NCBI GenBank assembly: GCA_964495085.1
Contig: CAZBUK010000006.1
Coordinates: forward strand, 8,672 to 72,671
Reading direction: 5' to 3'
DNA: 64,000 nt
DNA from: CAZBUK01 sp964495085
GTDB lineage: Bacteria > Bacteroidota > Ignavibacteria > T3Sed10-11
Position numbers and translations under genes: made by a program. Numbering within the stretch: the first letter of the stretch is position 1; each line of letters begins with the position of its first letter. Positions 8,321-16,758 of this stretch are shown here, piece by piece. The notes under the pieces were generated by a model. That model did no database searches. It saw only the letters and a program-made list of their open reading frames with translations, and was not told the DNA's origin.

Positions 8321-8988
8321 TCCGGCATCGATTCGTTCCGGCCGGCGGCTGTTCCGGTGCGCCGGTCGTCGAGATTCATGGTTGTCGCCGCGTAGGGTAT
8401 ATCTTCGGGATCGTTCGTCGCAAGCATGAGCAGGCCGCCGTTCGCCTTATGCTCCTGCATGACCGAATAAATTGTTTCTATTCCCTCGCGGTCGAGATTC
8501 GCCCGGGGTTCATCGAATATCAGCACGGACGGTTTGTGCAGCAGTGCAAATGCATATTTGAGACGCTGCTTCATACCGCTCGAGTAGGTCCGGACGGGAT
8601 CGCTGCGCCGGTGGTAGAGTGAGACCCGTTTCAGCAGTTCGTCCCGGTAGCCCGCCGGCAGGCGAATACCCCTGATGCGTTCAGCGTGGCGAAGATTCTC
8701 TTCGGCGCTGAACTCGTCGTAGAGATTCAGATACGGAGCCACGAAACCGATGTGATTGTGATACGTCTCCCGTTTCAATACGGTATCGTTCACCTCGATC
8801 GCGAGCGACCCGCGTGTCGGCGATACGATCCCCGCGACGATCTTCACGAGCGTCGATTTACCCGATCCGTTCTTTCCGGTTATGGCGATCGAGTCGCCGT
8901 TGGTCAGACTGAGGGTCAGGTTGTCGAAGATAATTCTTCGGGAAAATTCTTTCCTGACGGCGTGCAGACCGAGTTTGACCTTCACCAT
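8317..8988 (-). CDS. ccmA: Heme-related ABC transporter ATPase CcmA
   Basis: This 223-residue ABC ATPase has Walker A GKNGSGKST (about residues 38-46), signature YSSGMKQR (about 136) and Walker B VLIFDEP followed by the D-loop. The short length without extra domains is normal for CcmA. ATP hydrolysis here powers holo-CcmE release by CcmABCD. The gene overlaps ccmB, which confirms the assignment over a generic ABC-2 ATPase. The last 20 or so residues are polar and variable. Confidence 0.9.
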   Translation of the reverse strand: MVKVKLGLHAVRKEFSRRIIFDNLTLSLTNGDSIAITGKNGSGKSTLVKIVAGIVSPTRGSLAIEVNDTVLKRETYHNHIGFVAPYLNLYDEFSAEENLRHAERIRGIRLPAGYRDELLKRVSLYHRRSDPVRTYSSGMKQRLKYAFALLHKPSVLIFDEPRANLDREGIETIYSVMQEHKANGGLLMLATNDPEDIPYAATTMNLDDRRTGTAAGRNESMPE

Positions 8989-9068
8989 ATCCCGCCGCCG
9001 CTACTGTGTGCCGCCTCAATACGTATGCTACATCGACGATACAAGCTTTTTTCCTCGTTTCTGAGAGT

Positions 9069-10718
9069 TCAGTTTCTGATGACGGTAAATTTTCCTTGCG
9101 TCAGCTCGTCCCCTATTTTCAGGACGTAGATGTAGATCCCGCTTGCGACGTACAATCCGTCGCGGTCTCTGCCGTCCCAGCGGATCACCATCCTGCCGGA
9201 AAGTTCCACGGGAGTATAGAACTCCCTGCCGACGAGCCGCATCGACGCGGTATAGATGTAAAGCTCGACGGGTTCGACGCTCTGTTCCACGACGAACGCC
9301 AATGATGGTGACCGGGATATAACGAACGGATTAGGATAAAGGATGACGCCCGGCATCGCGACGGTTTCGCTGCCGGCGAACGTCTGCAGCCTCCAATACG
9401 ACAATGTATCTGCCGCGAGGCGATACGTGAGTCCGGCGCCTACGCTCGCAGCATCCTCCGTGACGGTCACCGAGAACGATTGATCGTTGGAATTCTTCGA
9501 CGGGTTTAAATTCGTTATCATGAGATAAACGGTGTCCAGCGAAGCGGTTACCATCGAATGAAAATGGATCGTTTGCGGCCTGATCCCGCTCCCGGATATA
9601 ATCGTCTCGCCGTCGAGTACTATCGTGGGAGATTTCTCCTGCAGCGTCGGATATTCGGCGCTCTTCGGAAAATATCGATCCTCCTTCGACCGATTACCTG
9701 AATGAAAGAGCCACAGATAGAATTCAGCCAGTTCCTGCCCAAAAGACGCTCCCCGTTCGCCGAGCGCCGCCCGGATTGCTTCGAGCGGCGACATTCGCCG
9801 GATCAACTCCCATTTTCGCTTCATAATATCGCTCCCATAACGGAGCTGCATCATTTGGCCCCAGAGCGCACGGCCGTACATTCGGATCGAGTTATCGTAA
9901 AACGGCGATGTATGAACATTCGCGGCATATACGGACGGCAAATATTGATAATAATCGTTTACTCCAGGATAGACTACGTCTTCGAGCCAGGTAGAAGTGA
10001 TCTCGTAGAAGAATACTTCGGACGGCCAGAATCCGTATGTCGCCAATTGTATCGCATGGTGAAATTCATGCGCTGCTGTTACCCGCACCGCATCAAGACC
10101 GCTTGTATAAAAACCGCTATACGATGTATTGATTACTATATAGGTATTGTAAGTTGGCGCGGCCGTTCCCCGGTCGGTATTATCGGATTGATTCCAGGCG
10201 GTATAACCGTAATATTGTGTACCGAGATTTCGCACATAGACATTATATGGTTCAGTCTGAACGGTCTTGCCGGCCATCACCGTCGTACCCGGAGGATCGT
10301 AGCCGAGAACATTTATCTCGAATTCCCAGACATAGTCGAATATGGCGCCTACCGAGTCGATATAGTCTGGAATACCGTTGCCGCCGAGATCGGTCGGATC
10401 AACCGCGTGAGTACCTAATATATCGTAATGAATCCGGAAGTAGCCGGCGGGACTTATGGTACTCGATTGCATCACGGGAGCACGAAGCTCCGCACTTATG
10501 TGGGCGCGCTGCAACTCCGTGAGTCCGTTCCAGTGTGAAATGATCTCAGCCATCAACGAAAATCCGCACTTCCGCGCATCGTCTTCCGTACCGAGGAGCC
10601 CTCCGCCATCGATAAGGGACCGGAAGGAAGGGGAATACGTATCGGAATCCCGGGCGTGCTGCTGTGCCGGCAAGAGCGAGACGCATAGGAATATCACCGC
10701 GAATGCACGCACCGTCAT
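9069..10718 (-). CDS. Secreted zinc metallopeptidase-like protein with T9SS-type C-terminal domain
   Basis: This 549-residue protein has a signal peptide (residues 1 to about 18, cut near LPAQQ). The central domain has the zincin motif HEFHHA (217-222) and a downstream candidate ligand in TSTWLED (Glu246), resembling the MXAN_6640-type family of putative metalloproteases. The final 90 residues begin with YPNPF and contain WDGRDRDGLYVASGIYIY and GKFTVIRN, the pattern of a type A T9SS sorting domain. It is therefore expected to be exported through the outer membrane and attached to or released from the surface. Its ATG overlaps the stop of the upstream gene (ATGA), showing coupling. The substrate is unknown. 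Confidence 0.8.
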   Translation of the reverse strand: MTVRAFAVIFLCVSLLPAQQHARDSDTYSPSFRSLIDGGGLLGTEDDARKCGFSLMAEIISHWNGLTELQRAHISAELRAPVMQSSTISPAGYFRIHYDILGTHAVDPTDLGGNGIPDYIDSVGAIFDYVWEFEINVLGYDPPGTTVMAGKTVQTEPYNVYVRNLGTQYYGYTAWNQSDNTDRGTAAPTYNTYIVINTSYSGFYTSGLDAVRVTAAHEFHHAIQLATYGFWPSEVFFYEITSTWLEDVVYPGVNDYYQYLPSVYAANVHTSPFYDNSIRMYGRALWGQMMQLRYGSDIMKRKWELIRRMSPLEAIRAALGERGASFGQELAEFYLWLFHSGNRSKEDRYFPKSAEYPTLQEKSPTIVLDGETIISGSGIRPQTIHFHSMVTASLDTVYLMITNLNPSKNSNDQSFSVTVTEDAASVGAGLTYRLAADTLSYWRLQTFAGSETVAMPGVILYPNPFVISRSPSLAFVVEQSVEPVELYIYTASMRLVGREFYTPVELSGRMVIRWDGRDRDGLYVASGIYIYVLKIGDELTQGKFTVIRN

Positions 10719-11413
10719 TCCGGCGAGGAAAATATTTTTTTGAGTATAATAAATGATTCATCCTTTCCGGTAGAAGCAAGCACGGGATTCCCGGTCCATC
10801 CCCGGAGCATAATAAAAGCCGTTATTGCTTTACCGGTCGCTATCGGCTCCGGTTCGCTCCATTTCCCGGTTGAATCGCTCCTCAAAAGTTCGATCGAACT
10901 GCCGAGCGTATTATAATATACGACATCCGGATATTTATTATGGGAAAAATTGATAAACTTTATGTCGTTCGCGGATCGAATGTTGAGCGGATGGATGCTC
11001 TCGGTCACGAGTGAAATCTTCCCCTCGTACGTTGCGGCGATCCTGAAGAGTTTTCCTCCGCGTTCCCTCGATTCATAGTATCCGATCAGGTCGGGCGTCT
11101 GTCCGGGTGTAGAGCGGGATCCCGCTAAGAATGCCCTCTCCGGGTTCATATCTCCTACCGGAATCGATGATTCGTATTTTCTGAATACATATTGAGGATC
11201 TCCGAATGCAACGGCGATGGATACCGGCGATTGAGGCGATTGCCGGGAAAGATAGGTCAGATCGATATTCCGGCCGCCGCCTAATTCAAGTGCTTCAAAA
11301 GCAAACATTCTCTCTTCCTGAAGCGGCTCGACGCTCCGTTCGATATATTCATCTCTCCCGTATTGTTCAAACAGCGAGAATACGGGAGGATCCTGCTTGC
11401 TTCCTATCGTCAC
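10715..11413 (-). CDS. Unrecognised exported-type protein, N-terminus uncertain
   Basis: I do not recognise this gene. The frame from the GTG at 11413 gives 232 residues of beta-rich sequence, with pieces such as INFSHNKYPDVVYYN that resemble FG-GAP/VCBS-type propeller blades. The GTG has no ribosome-binding site. The same frame continues upstream with coding-like sequence (ISGDFRFGT) to a stop at 11459. A second frame over 11411-11530 has a hydrophobic signal-like stretch (RLRILLIVL) and no stop until 11411. A one-base frameshift, real or from assembly, may have separated the signal peptide. It is coupled by a 4-base overlap to the metallopeptidase downstream. Confidence 0.55.
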   Translation of the reverse strand: MTIGSKQDPPVFSLFEQYGRDEYIERSVEPLQEERMFAFEALELGGGRNIDLTYLSRQSPQSPVSIAVAFGDPQYVFRKYESSIPVGDMNPERAFLAGSRSTPGQTPDLIGYYESRERGGKLFRIAATYEGKISLVTESIHPLNIRSANDIKFINFSHNKYPDVVYYNTLGSSIELLRSDSTGKWSEPEPIATGKAITAFIMLRGWTGNPVLASTGKDESFIILKKIFSSPE

Positions 11414-11596
11414 GGTACCGAATCTGAAATCGCCGGAGATGCCGGAAGAGGTACGGTCTCAAGAGGGCCGAACGGGATTTTCGAAACGACTGCTGCGATA
11501 CCGGAGGTGACGAACCCGGTGTTCATCGTCAGAACGATCAGCAGTATTCGAAGACGCGAAGGGAAGGTAAACTGCGCGATAGTTATATCCGACCCG

Positions 11597-12106
11597 TTAT
11601 GTACGATGTTTCCGGTGCTTCAGCCGGCGCTCCCGCCTCTCCTGTGCTTCCCGGTAGCGCCGCAACTCATCTTCATCTTCGGGGGCTACCTGTGGCACGC
11701 GCACCGGGTTACCATCGTCGTCGAGCGCAACGAAGGTCAGATAGGCGCTGTTGGCGTGTTCGAGGGCTCCGGTCTTGATCGTCTGGGAGAATACTTTCAC
11801 GCCGATCTCCATCGAAGTCGAAAAAACCCTGTTGACCGAAGCCTTCAGGATGACGATCTCACCGATCCTGATCGGATGGAGAAAATTCAACTCATCGACC
11901 GAAGCCGTAACGACCACTTTATTCGAATGTCTGGCACCGGCGATCGCCGCTGCAATATCTATCCAGTGCATGAGACTCCCGCCGCGCATGTTGCCGAGCG
12001 TATTGGTATCGTTGGGAAGAACGATCTGGGTCATTTCGACCTGGGAGGTCTTGACCGGCCGGGCCGTTCCGGCGGCCGGATTGCTGCGGGTATCTGATGC
12101 GGTCAT
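11597..12106 (-). CDS. Acyl-CoA thioesterase, hotdog fold
   Basis: This 169-residue single hotdog domain has the signature LPNDTNTLGNMRGGSLMHWID (about 30-50) and ASVDELNFLHPIRIGE (about 67-82), typical of YciA/BFIT-type acyl-CoA thioesterases that hydrolyse acyl-CoA to free acid and CoA. The first 20 residues are polar and the last 40 are charged (RRYREAQERRERRLKHRKH), probably disordered. It lies 3 bp after bamD on the same strand. Substrate chain length cannot be told from sequence. Confidence 0.85.
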   Translation of the reverse strand: MTASDTRSNPAAGTARPVKTSQVEMTQIVLPNDTNTLGNMRGGSLMHWIDIAAAIAGARHSNKVVVTASVDELNFLHPIRIGEIVILKASVNRVFSTSMEIGVKVFSQTIKTGALEHANSAYLTFVALDDDGNPVRVPQVAPEDEDELRRYREAQERRERRLKHRKHRT

Positions 12107-12109
12107 AGA

Positions 12110-12940
12110 TTATGAACGCTCTTCCGGAATGGATTCTTCACCAGCCTGTGACCCACCCGCAGTAGATTGGAGGCTCCGAAGTTCCGATGCGATGCGCCGC
12201 TGAAAATTTTCGGCACGGCCTCGGTGCGGACTATCGGGATATTGGCGGAGAAATTGCCGGACTGCTTCATCCGCTTCTTCATACCTTCCCCGCTGGATAA
12301 GCGCTTCGACTTTTCCGATATGCGAAAGCTCCGCAAACGGTGTATCATGATACCGTTCCATGACGATATCGAAATAACGCGTCGCGGCGCGATAGTACTC
12401 GAGGCGCATATACAATCGTGCGTTTTCGTATTCTTTCTTCGCGAGTTTTTCGGTGAGTTCCCGTATCATGCGTTCCGCTTCGGGGACTTTCTCATGCGTC
12501 GGGAAAAACTCCACAAATGTCTGAAGCTCATCGATCGCATTGATCGTATAATCCTGATCGAGATAATATTCGGGCGAGAGATTGACGTACGACATCGATA
12601 ACTGGAACTGCGCGGCGGGGATCCATTCGCTTCCGGTCATGGTATTCACCAGCGTCTGATATTCACTGGCCGCAAGAATATACTCCCGGCGACGGAAATA
12701 AGATTCGCCGAGATGAAACTGTGCATCGTCGGCGTATTCGGAACCGCCGAACTGCATGGTGACGATCCTGAACTCATCGATTGCCTTGATATAATCCTCT
12801 TCCTCAAAGAAGCGCATCCCTCTCTGAAACCGGTCCTCGGCGGAGAGCTGGACCGTCACATCTCGTTTTGCACAACCCGCGACGAGCAGCAGGATGATAA
12901 TCGGAATACACCAACGTGCGGTCACATGAACATCGCGCAT
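12110..12940 (-). CDS. bamD: Outer-membrane assembly lipoprotein BamD
   Basis: This 276-residue lipoprotein has a signal sequence ending in the lipobox LVAGC (Cys23). It carries five TPR-like helical repeats (about 30-250), starting with AEDRFQRGMRFFEEEDYIKAIDEF and including YADDAQFHLGESYF, as in BamD/YfiO. BamD is the essential partner of BamA in folding beta-barrels into the outer membrane. A polar Ser/Glu tail follows. It is 90 bp downstream of the membrane-protein gene at 13031 and 3 bp before the thioesterase gene, in an envelope-related operon. Confidence 0.9.
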   Translation of the reverse strand: MRDVHVTARWCIPIIILLLVAGCAKRDVTVQLSAEDRFQRGMRFFEEEDYIKAIDEFRIVTMQFGGSEYADDAQFHLGESYFRRREYILAASEYQTLVNTMTGSEWIPAAQFQLSMSYVNLSPEYYLDQDYTINAIDELQTFVEFFPTHEKVPEAERMIRELTEKLAKKEYENARLYMRLEYYRAATRYFDIVMERYHDTPFAELSHIGKVEALIQRGRYEEADEAVRQFLRQYPDSPHRGRAENFQRRIASELRSLQSTAGGSQAGEESIPEERS

Positions 12941-13030
12941 AATTCGTATTGTCCTCTCTGTATTCGGCAGTATAACAAAACAAAGTTTATTGATTCATCT
13001 TCGACGGTCCGCCGGTGTCGTTCAATCTAC

Positions 13031-13648
13031 TCAGCTCCGAACCGAGAAGAACAGGTAGATGATCGCAGCCGTCACCGATATAATAACGACAGGCCCCAGG
13101 ACGCGATCGAGCAGCGATCCCGACGGCCGTGTACTCATCGTAAACGGAAGGGAGGGGTTCTCGACGCTATCGATCTGACCGACCGGTATATCCTCCTGTA
13201 CGCTGAGATCGCTCCGGTAAATTTCCTCGGTGCCGTCAATCATCAGAGCTATCGAGAAGGCCGCGATCGCCCGTCTTTCCACCATCAGGGTGCCGAAGAA
13301 CGTTCCACCGTACTGCTTCCCGTACTCGATAACGAGAGATTCGACTCCTATATCGACGATCTGTAGGTCTTCTGTGTTCCCGCTCCCCGCCGAAACCGTG
13401 TATCCCGCACCCTGGAGAATCTCCACGACACGGTGCTTGACGAACCAATCGTACTGCGGATAATGCACGTTCACCGCAACCGGATGATCGGAAGCTAATG
13501 TCTCGAATAACGTCCGGGAGACCCGGCTCAACAGCTCCTCAAAGAGCTCGGCATTCGTCCTGTACTCAGGTGTGTTTTGCGGGAACGATTGAACCGTACT
13601 GAGAGCAAGACAAGCGGCGAGTATGAGGAATCTCTTCACAATGATCAA
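13031..13648 (-). CDS. Exported protein of unknown function with C-terminal membrane helix
   Basis: I do not recognise the family. The 205-residue protein has a cleavable-looking signal peptide (residues 1 to about 23) and a mixed alpha/beta domain (about 30-155) containing EYGKQYGGTFFGTLMVERRA. A Pro/Ser linker leads to a C-terminal membrane helix (about 183-202) ending in VRS. The topology suggests a periplasmic domain anchored in the inner membrane from its C-terminus. It starts 3 bp after the htpX stop and precedes bamD, so an envelope role is plausible but inferred only from context. Confidence 0.6.
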   Translation of the reverse strand: MIIVKRFLILAACLALSTVQSFPQNTPEYRTNAELFEELLSRVSRTLFETLASDHPVAVNVHYPQYDWFVKHRVVEILQGAGYTVSAGSGNTEDLQIVDIGVESLVIEYGKQYGGTFFGTLMVERRAIAAFSIALMIDGTEEIYRSDLSVQEDIPVGQIDSVENPSLPFTMSTRPSGSLLDRVLGPVVIISVTAAIIYLFFSVRS

Positions 13649-13651
13649 TCG

Positions 13652-14503
13652 TTACGATCGGGCCTGGGATATCGATTCGAGCCGTCTAATCCGCTCCGCG
13701 ATCGGTGGATGCGTCGAAAACAATTTCAAAATTCCCCCTCCGGCAAACGGATAGACGATGAACATGTGCGCAGTCGATGGATTCGCCTCTTCCATCGGCG
13801 AGCGTACAACTCCGCTTTCCAGTTTCTTCAAAGCTCCGGCAAGCGAACGAGGTTTTCCGCATATTCCGGCGCCTCCGGCGTCGGCCATGTATTCCCTCGC
13901 TCTTGAAATGGCAAGCTGTATGACGATCGCCGCGATCGGAGCGAGAATAATCAGAAGGAGCTGCGTTATAAGAGAGCCGCCCTCTCTGCCGTCGCGCCCT
14001 CCGAAGAAGAACATCGCATAACCTGCCATCCGCGCGAGAACCGTTATGGTCCCCACCATCGTCGCAACGATCGTGCTGAGCAGGATGTCGCGATTCCGGA
14101 TATGAGCAAGCTCATGGGCAATGACGCCTTCAAGTTCGTCGTCGTTCAACAACCGGACGATTCCCTCGGTGACGGCGACCGCGGCATTGGCGGGATTCCG
14201 TCCCGTAGCGAATGCGTTCGGCGTTGCCGACGGGATTATGTAAACCTTCGGCATCGGAAGATCCGAATTCCGAACCAGCTTTTCCACTATTCCCACCAGC
14301 TTCGGCGCCTGCTGGCGTGTGACCTCACGGGCACGGTATGCTTTCAGGATCAGTTTATCGCTAAACCAGTAAGCAAAGAAATTCATACCGAGCGATATAA
14401 CGAACGCCAGAATAAGCCCTGTCTGTCCTCCTAATGCCTCGCCGACGAGCAGGAACAACACCATGATAAGGGTCATCAGGAAGACAGTCTTTACACCGTT
14501 CAT
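13652..14503 (-). CDS. htpX: Membrane metalloprotease HtpX
   Basis: This 283-residue M48-family protease has two N-terminal membrane helices (about 5-48). The zinc motif HELAH (130-134) is on the cytoplasmic side, two further helices follow, and SRAREYMADAGG supplies the third ligand Glu. HtpX degrades damaged membrane proteins together with FtsH. It heads the envelope block running htpX, 13031, bamD and onward on the minus strand. Length and motifs are standard for the family. Confidence 0.95.
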   Translation of the reverse strand: MNGVKTVFLMTLIMVLFLLVGEALGGQTGLILAFVISLGMNFFAYWFSDKLILKAYRAREVTRQQAPKLVGIVEKLVRNSDLPMPKVYIIPSATPNAFATGRNPANAAVAVTEGIVRLLNDDELEGVIAHELAHIRNRDILLSTIVATMVGTITVLARMAGYAMFFFGGRDGREGGSLITQLLLIILAPIAAIVIQLAISRAREYMADAGGAGICGKPRSLAGALKKLESGVVRSPMEEANPSTAHMFIVYPFAGGGILKLFSTHPPIAERIRRLESISQARS

Positions 14504-14554
14504 ATCTTTCGCCTCACGTTGTATGTCTCACGATAAGAAATTGTACCCCCTACA

Positions 14555-14599
14555 TAATAAAATTGAAAATATCCGGAATCGGATTAGTCCGGATATTTC
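14555..14599 (-). terminator. Perfect inverted repeat with T-rich tail downstream of the amidohydrolase gene
   Basis: AAATATCCGGA (14568-14578) and TCCGGATATTT (14589-14599) form an 11-bp perfect stem with a 10-nt loop. Read on the minus strand it is followed by TTTTCAATTTTATT. It lies 136 bp past the amidohydrolase stop and 65 bp before htpX, so it may end the kinase operon. An operator for htpX is the alternative. Confidence 0.5.
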
Positions 14600-14734
14600 A
14601 CAAATCGCCTTCCGGGGACGAATCCGGAATAGATATCTGTCTAGGCCGGGGAATATCGATCACGGATCGGTGACAATCGGTGCGGTCCGGTGGTGGTTTG
14701 ATTCGCTGCTGTTAACCACTGAATTTTAAAAATA

Positions 14735-15616
14735 TTAAATTTTCGTTATTTTATCAACATATTCAGCACCGGAAACGATCCTTTGCAGTTGTCTGAGCAT
14801 AAAGAATGGATCTTCATCGAGGGCATGGCGCGATTCACGCCGCGATTTTCCCACTTCGCCTTCATCAATCTCAGCCATTATGAGTGATTCTTCAAAATAG
14901 GGAGCCGCCGCGAGCTGAGTGCCGGCGGGTGAAAAAATTGTCGATCCCCCCCAGAATCCTATCCCGTCTTCAAATCCGACACGATTGACAAAGACAAAAT
15001 AGGTGGAGAAAAGCCGGGCGTAAGTTCTATGATGTTCATGATTTACCTCCGCAACGGTCAGCTTGCCTCCGCTGTCTCCTCCGAGACGTGTCGGACTGGC
15101 GGCCATACCGATCAGCACCGAAGCTCTGTCCTGAGCCATCAGGTACACAAGCGACGGGTGCCAGACATCCTCGCAGATCAGACAACCGATCCGTCCGGAA
15201 GCCAGCTCAGCAGCAGCAATACCGGTCCCGGGAAGGAAGTATCTTCGTTCCTCGAACATGCCGTATGTCGGCAGATAGATCTTCCGGTGGATAGTTTTCA
15301 GTTCCCCGCCGTCGAAAAGGAAGGCGGCATTATGATATCGGTGGTCGAAGGTTTTCTCCACGCCGCCTGCGATAATGCTTATTTCCCTGCTGAGTTTGAG
15401 CAATTCCTTGACCGGCCGGATTCCGAGGAAATTCTGTATCGATAGATCCGGCGTCAGATCCCGCAATGTATATCCCGTGATGCTCAGTTCGGGGAAGACC
15501 AGAACCTTCGCCCGATCGGCTTTGGCGCGAAGCGCATATTCGAGGTGTTTTTCAAGATTGAAGTGGGCATCCCCTACGCGGGAGTCGATCTGTGCAGCGG
15601 CGAGCTTGAAGGTCAT
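14735..15616 (-). CDS. Carbon-nitrogen hydrolase (nitrilase superfamily)
   Basis: This 293-residue nitrilase-fold enzyme has the catalytic triad visible as Glu43 (FPELSITGY), Lys112 (HRKIYLPTYGMFEE) and Cys148 (LICEDVWHPS). The sequence around the triad resembles the glutaminase-type amidase domain of NAD synthetases, but the synthetase half is absent. It is probably a free-standing amidase acting on a small amide in the cytoplasm. It is the last gene of the sensor kinase operon, 5 bp after a response regulator gene, which is unusual company. The substrate is unknown. Confidence 0.85.
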   Translation of the reverse strand: MTFKLAAAQIDSRVGDAHFNLEKHLEYALRAKADRAKVLVFPELSITGYTLRDLTPDLSIQNFLGIRPVKELLKLSREISIIAGGVEKTFDHRYHNAAFLFDGGELKTIHRKIYLPTYGMFEERRYFLPGTGIAAAELASGRIGCLICEDVWHPSLVYLMAQDRASVLIGMAASPTRLGGDSGGKLTVAEVNHEHHRTYARLFSTYFVFVNRVGFEDGIGFWGGSTIFSPAGTQLAAAPYFEESLIMAEIDEGEVGKSRRESRHALDEDPFFMLRQLQRIVSGAEYVDKITKI

Positions 15617-15621
15617 AACAT

Positions 15622-16296
15622 TCAGGAGAGGTCGATCATTTTAAGATCTTTGACATAAGTAACGGTCTTGTCGTCTTTCAACTCTTTCAGTTTTACAACT
15701 TTGGATTGAATCCGCTGGACGCTTTCGTTGATGATATTAAGATAATTGAGCGCCTGTTCCCGTTTATAGTTTTCTCTGAGCAATCTGGCAATTTCATCCA
15801 TCTTGACGAGGCGGGGTTCAAGATCACCGGTGACCTCGGTGGCGATTTTCTGCAGCGCTTCCAGACGGTTGCGGCTTATCTCCAGTTCTTCATATTTATC
15901 CTTCAGCTCTTTTCTTTCGATTACGCCGAGAAGTATTTTTGGGAAAACCGGCGTCGATATTTCTTCCTTGACGATGTAATCCGCGACGCCCGCCTTCATC
16001 ACTTCGAGCGCGAGGTCGAAGTCCTTGTTCACAGTCAGGAATATGACCGGAGTATTGTACCCGGCGGAGCGGATCGCGAGCGTGGTATCGAGACCGTTTC
16101 TTCCGGGGAGAAAGTAATCCATCAGTATGATATCGATGGCCGGATTTTTCTGAAGCTCGGCGAGTCCCTCTTCGCCGTTATCTTTCCATACGATCTGAAA
16201 TTTCGCTCCATCGAATCTTTTCAGATAGATCTGAACGAGTTTCGCAAAGTTCTGATTATCTTCGATAATCAGAACATTTATTTCCCTCTTTTCCAT
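15622..16296 (-). CDS. Response regulator: receiver domain plus helical effector-less tail
   Basis: This 224-residue protein has an N-terminal receiver domain (about 5-125) with the acidic pair in IIEDN, phosphoacceptor Asp60 (ILMDYFLPG), Thr in FLTVN and Lys in YIVKEE. The remaining 100 residues are mostly helical and charged (RKELKDKYEELEISRNRLEALQ) and form a predicted coiled coil. There is no DNA-binding or enzymatic output domain. It may act by protein-protein contact or as a relay. It is 6 bp downstream of another receiver gene and belongs to the kinase operon. Confidence 0.85.
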   Translation of the reverse strand: MEKREINVLIIEDNQNFAKLVQIYLKRFDGAKFQIVWKDNGEEGLAELQKNPAIDIILMDYFLPGRNGLDTTLAIRSAGYNTPVIFLTVNKDFDLALEVMKAGVADYIVKEEISTPVFPKILLGVIERKELKDKYEELEISRNRLEALQKIATEVTGDLEPRLVKMDEIARLLRENYKREQALNYLNIINESVQRIQSKVVKLKELKDDKTVTYVKDLKMIDLS

Positions 16297-16302
16297 TGAT
16301 CC

Positions 16303-16749
16303 TCAGTATGTGCGGGGTGGTAATTCTGCAACCTGTGACCAGTAATTGCACAAGGTATTCATTGCCCGTGCGATCTCATTGAATACCGCTGCTTTGCTGA
16401 TAAATGTGTTTGCGCCGAGCACATATGCCTTATCTATATCCTCCTGTCGTTCCGAACTGCTCAGAACAACGACCGGGATTCGCCGGAGCTCTCTGTCATT
16501 TTTAATTTTTTGAAGGACATCAAGCCCGTTCACTTTCGGCATGTTAATATCAAGCAGAACGAGATCGGGCGGACGCCTGGCACCGGCCGGTGTACCGTTG
16601 GAGAGCAGATATTCCAGCGCCTTCTCACCGTCGTCGATAACCGTAACCTTCGTCCGCACCTCGGCCTGCTCGAGCGCCCAGATGATTATTTTCACGTGAT
16701 CGAGGTTATCGTCGATGAGAATTATATTTAGGTCTTTCGTGTCGTTCAT
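16303..16749 (-). CDS. Single-domain response regulator (Rcp1/CheY-like)
   Basis: This 148-residue stand-alone receiver has acidic residues LIDDN (about 11-15), phosphoacceptor Asp67 (LVLLDINMPKVNG), Ser in VVLSSS and Lys in TFISKAA. The long insertion before the phosphoacceptor (SNGTPAGARRPP) and the INMPKVNG loop are typical of Rcp1-type regulators that pair with soluble, phytochrome-like histidine kinases. The neighbouring kinase has the matching dimerisation motif. It starts 9 bp after the kinase stop, so it is very likely the direct phosphate acceptor. Confidence 0.9.
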   Translation of the reverse strand: MNDTKDLNIILIDDNLDHVKIIIWALEQAEVRTKVTVIDDGEKALEYLLSNGTPAGARRPPDLVLLDINMPKVNGLDVLQKIKNDRELRRIPVVVLSSSERQEDIDKAYVLGANTFISKAAVFNEIARAMNTLCNYWSQVAELPPRTY

Positions 16750-16758
16750 ATTCCGGGA

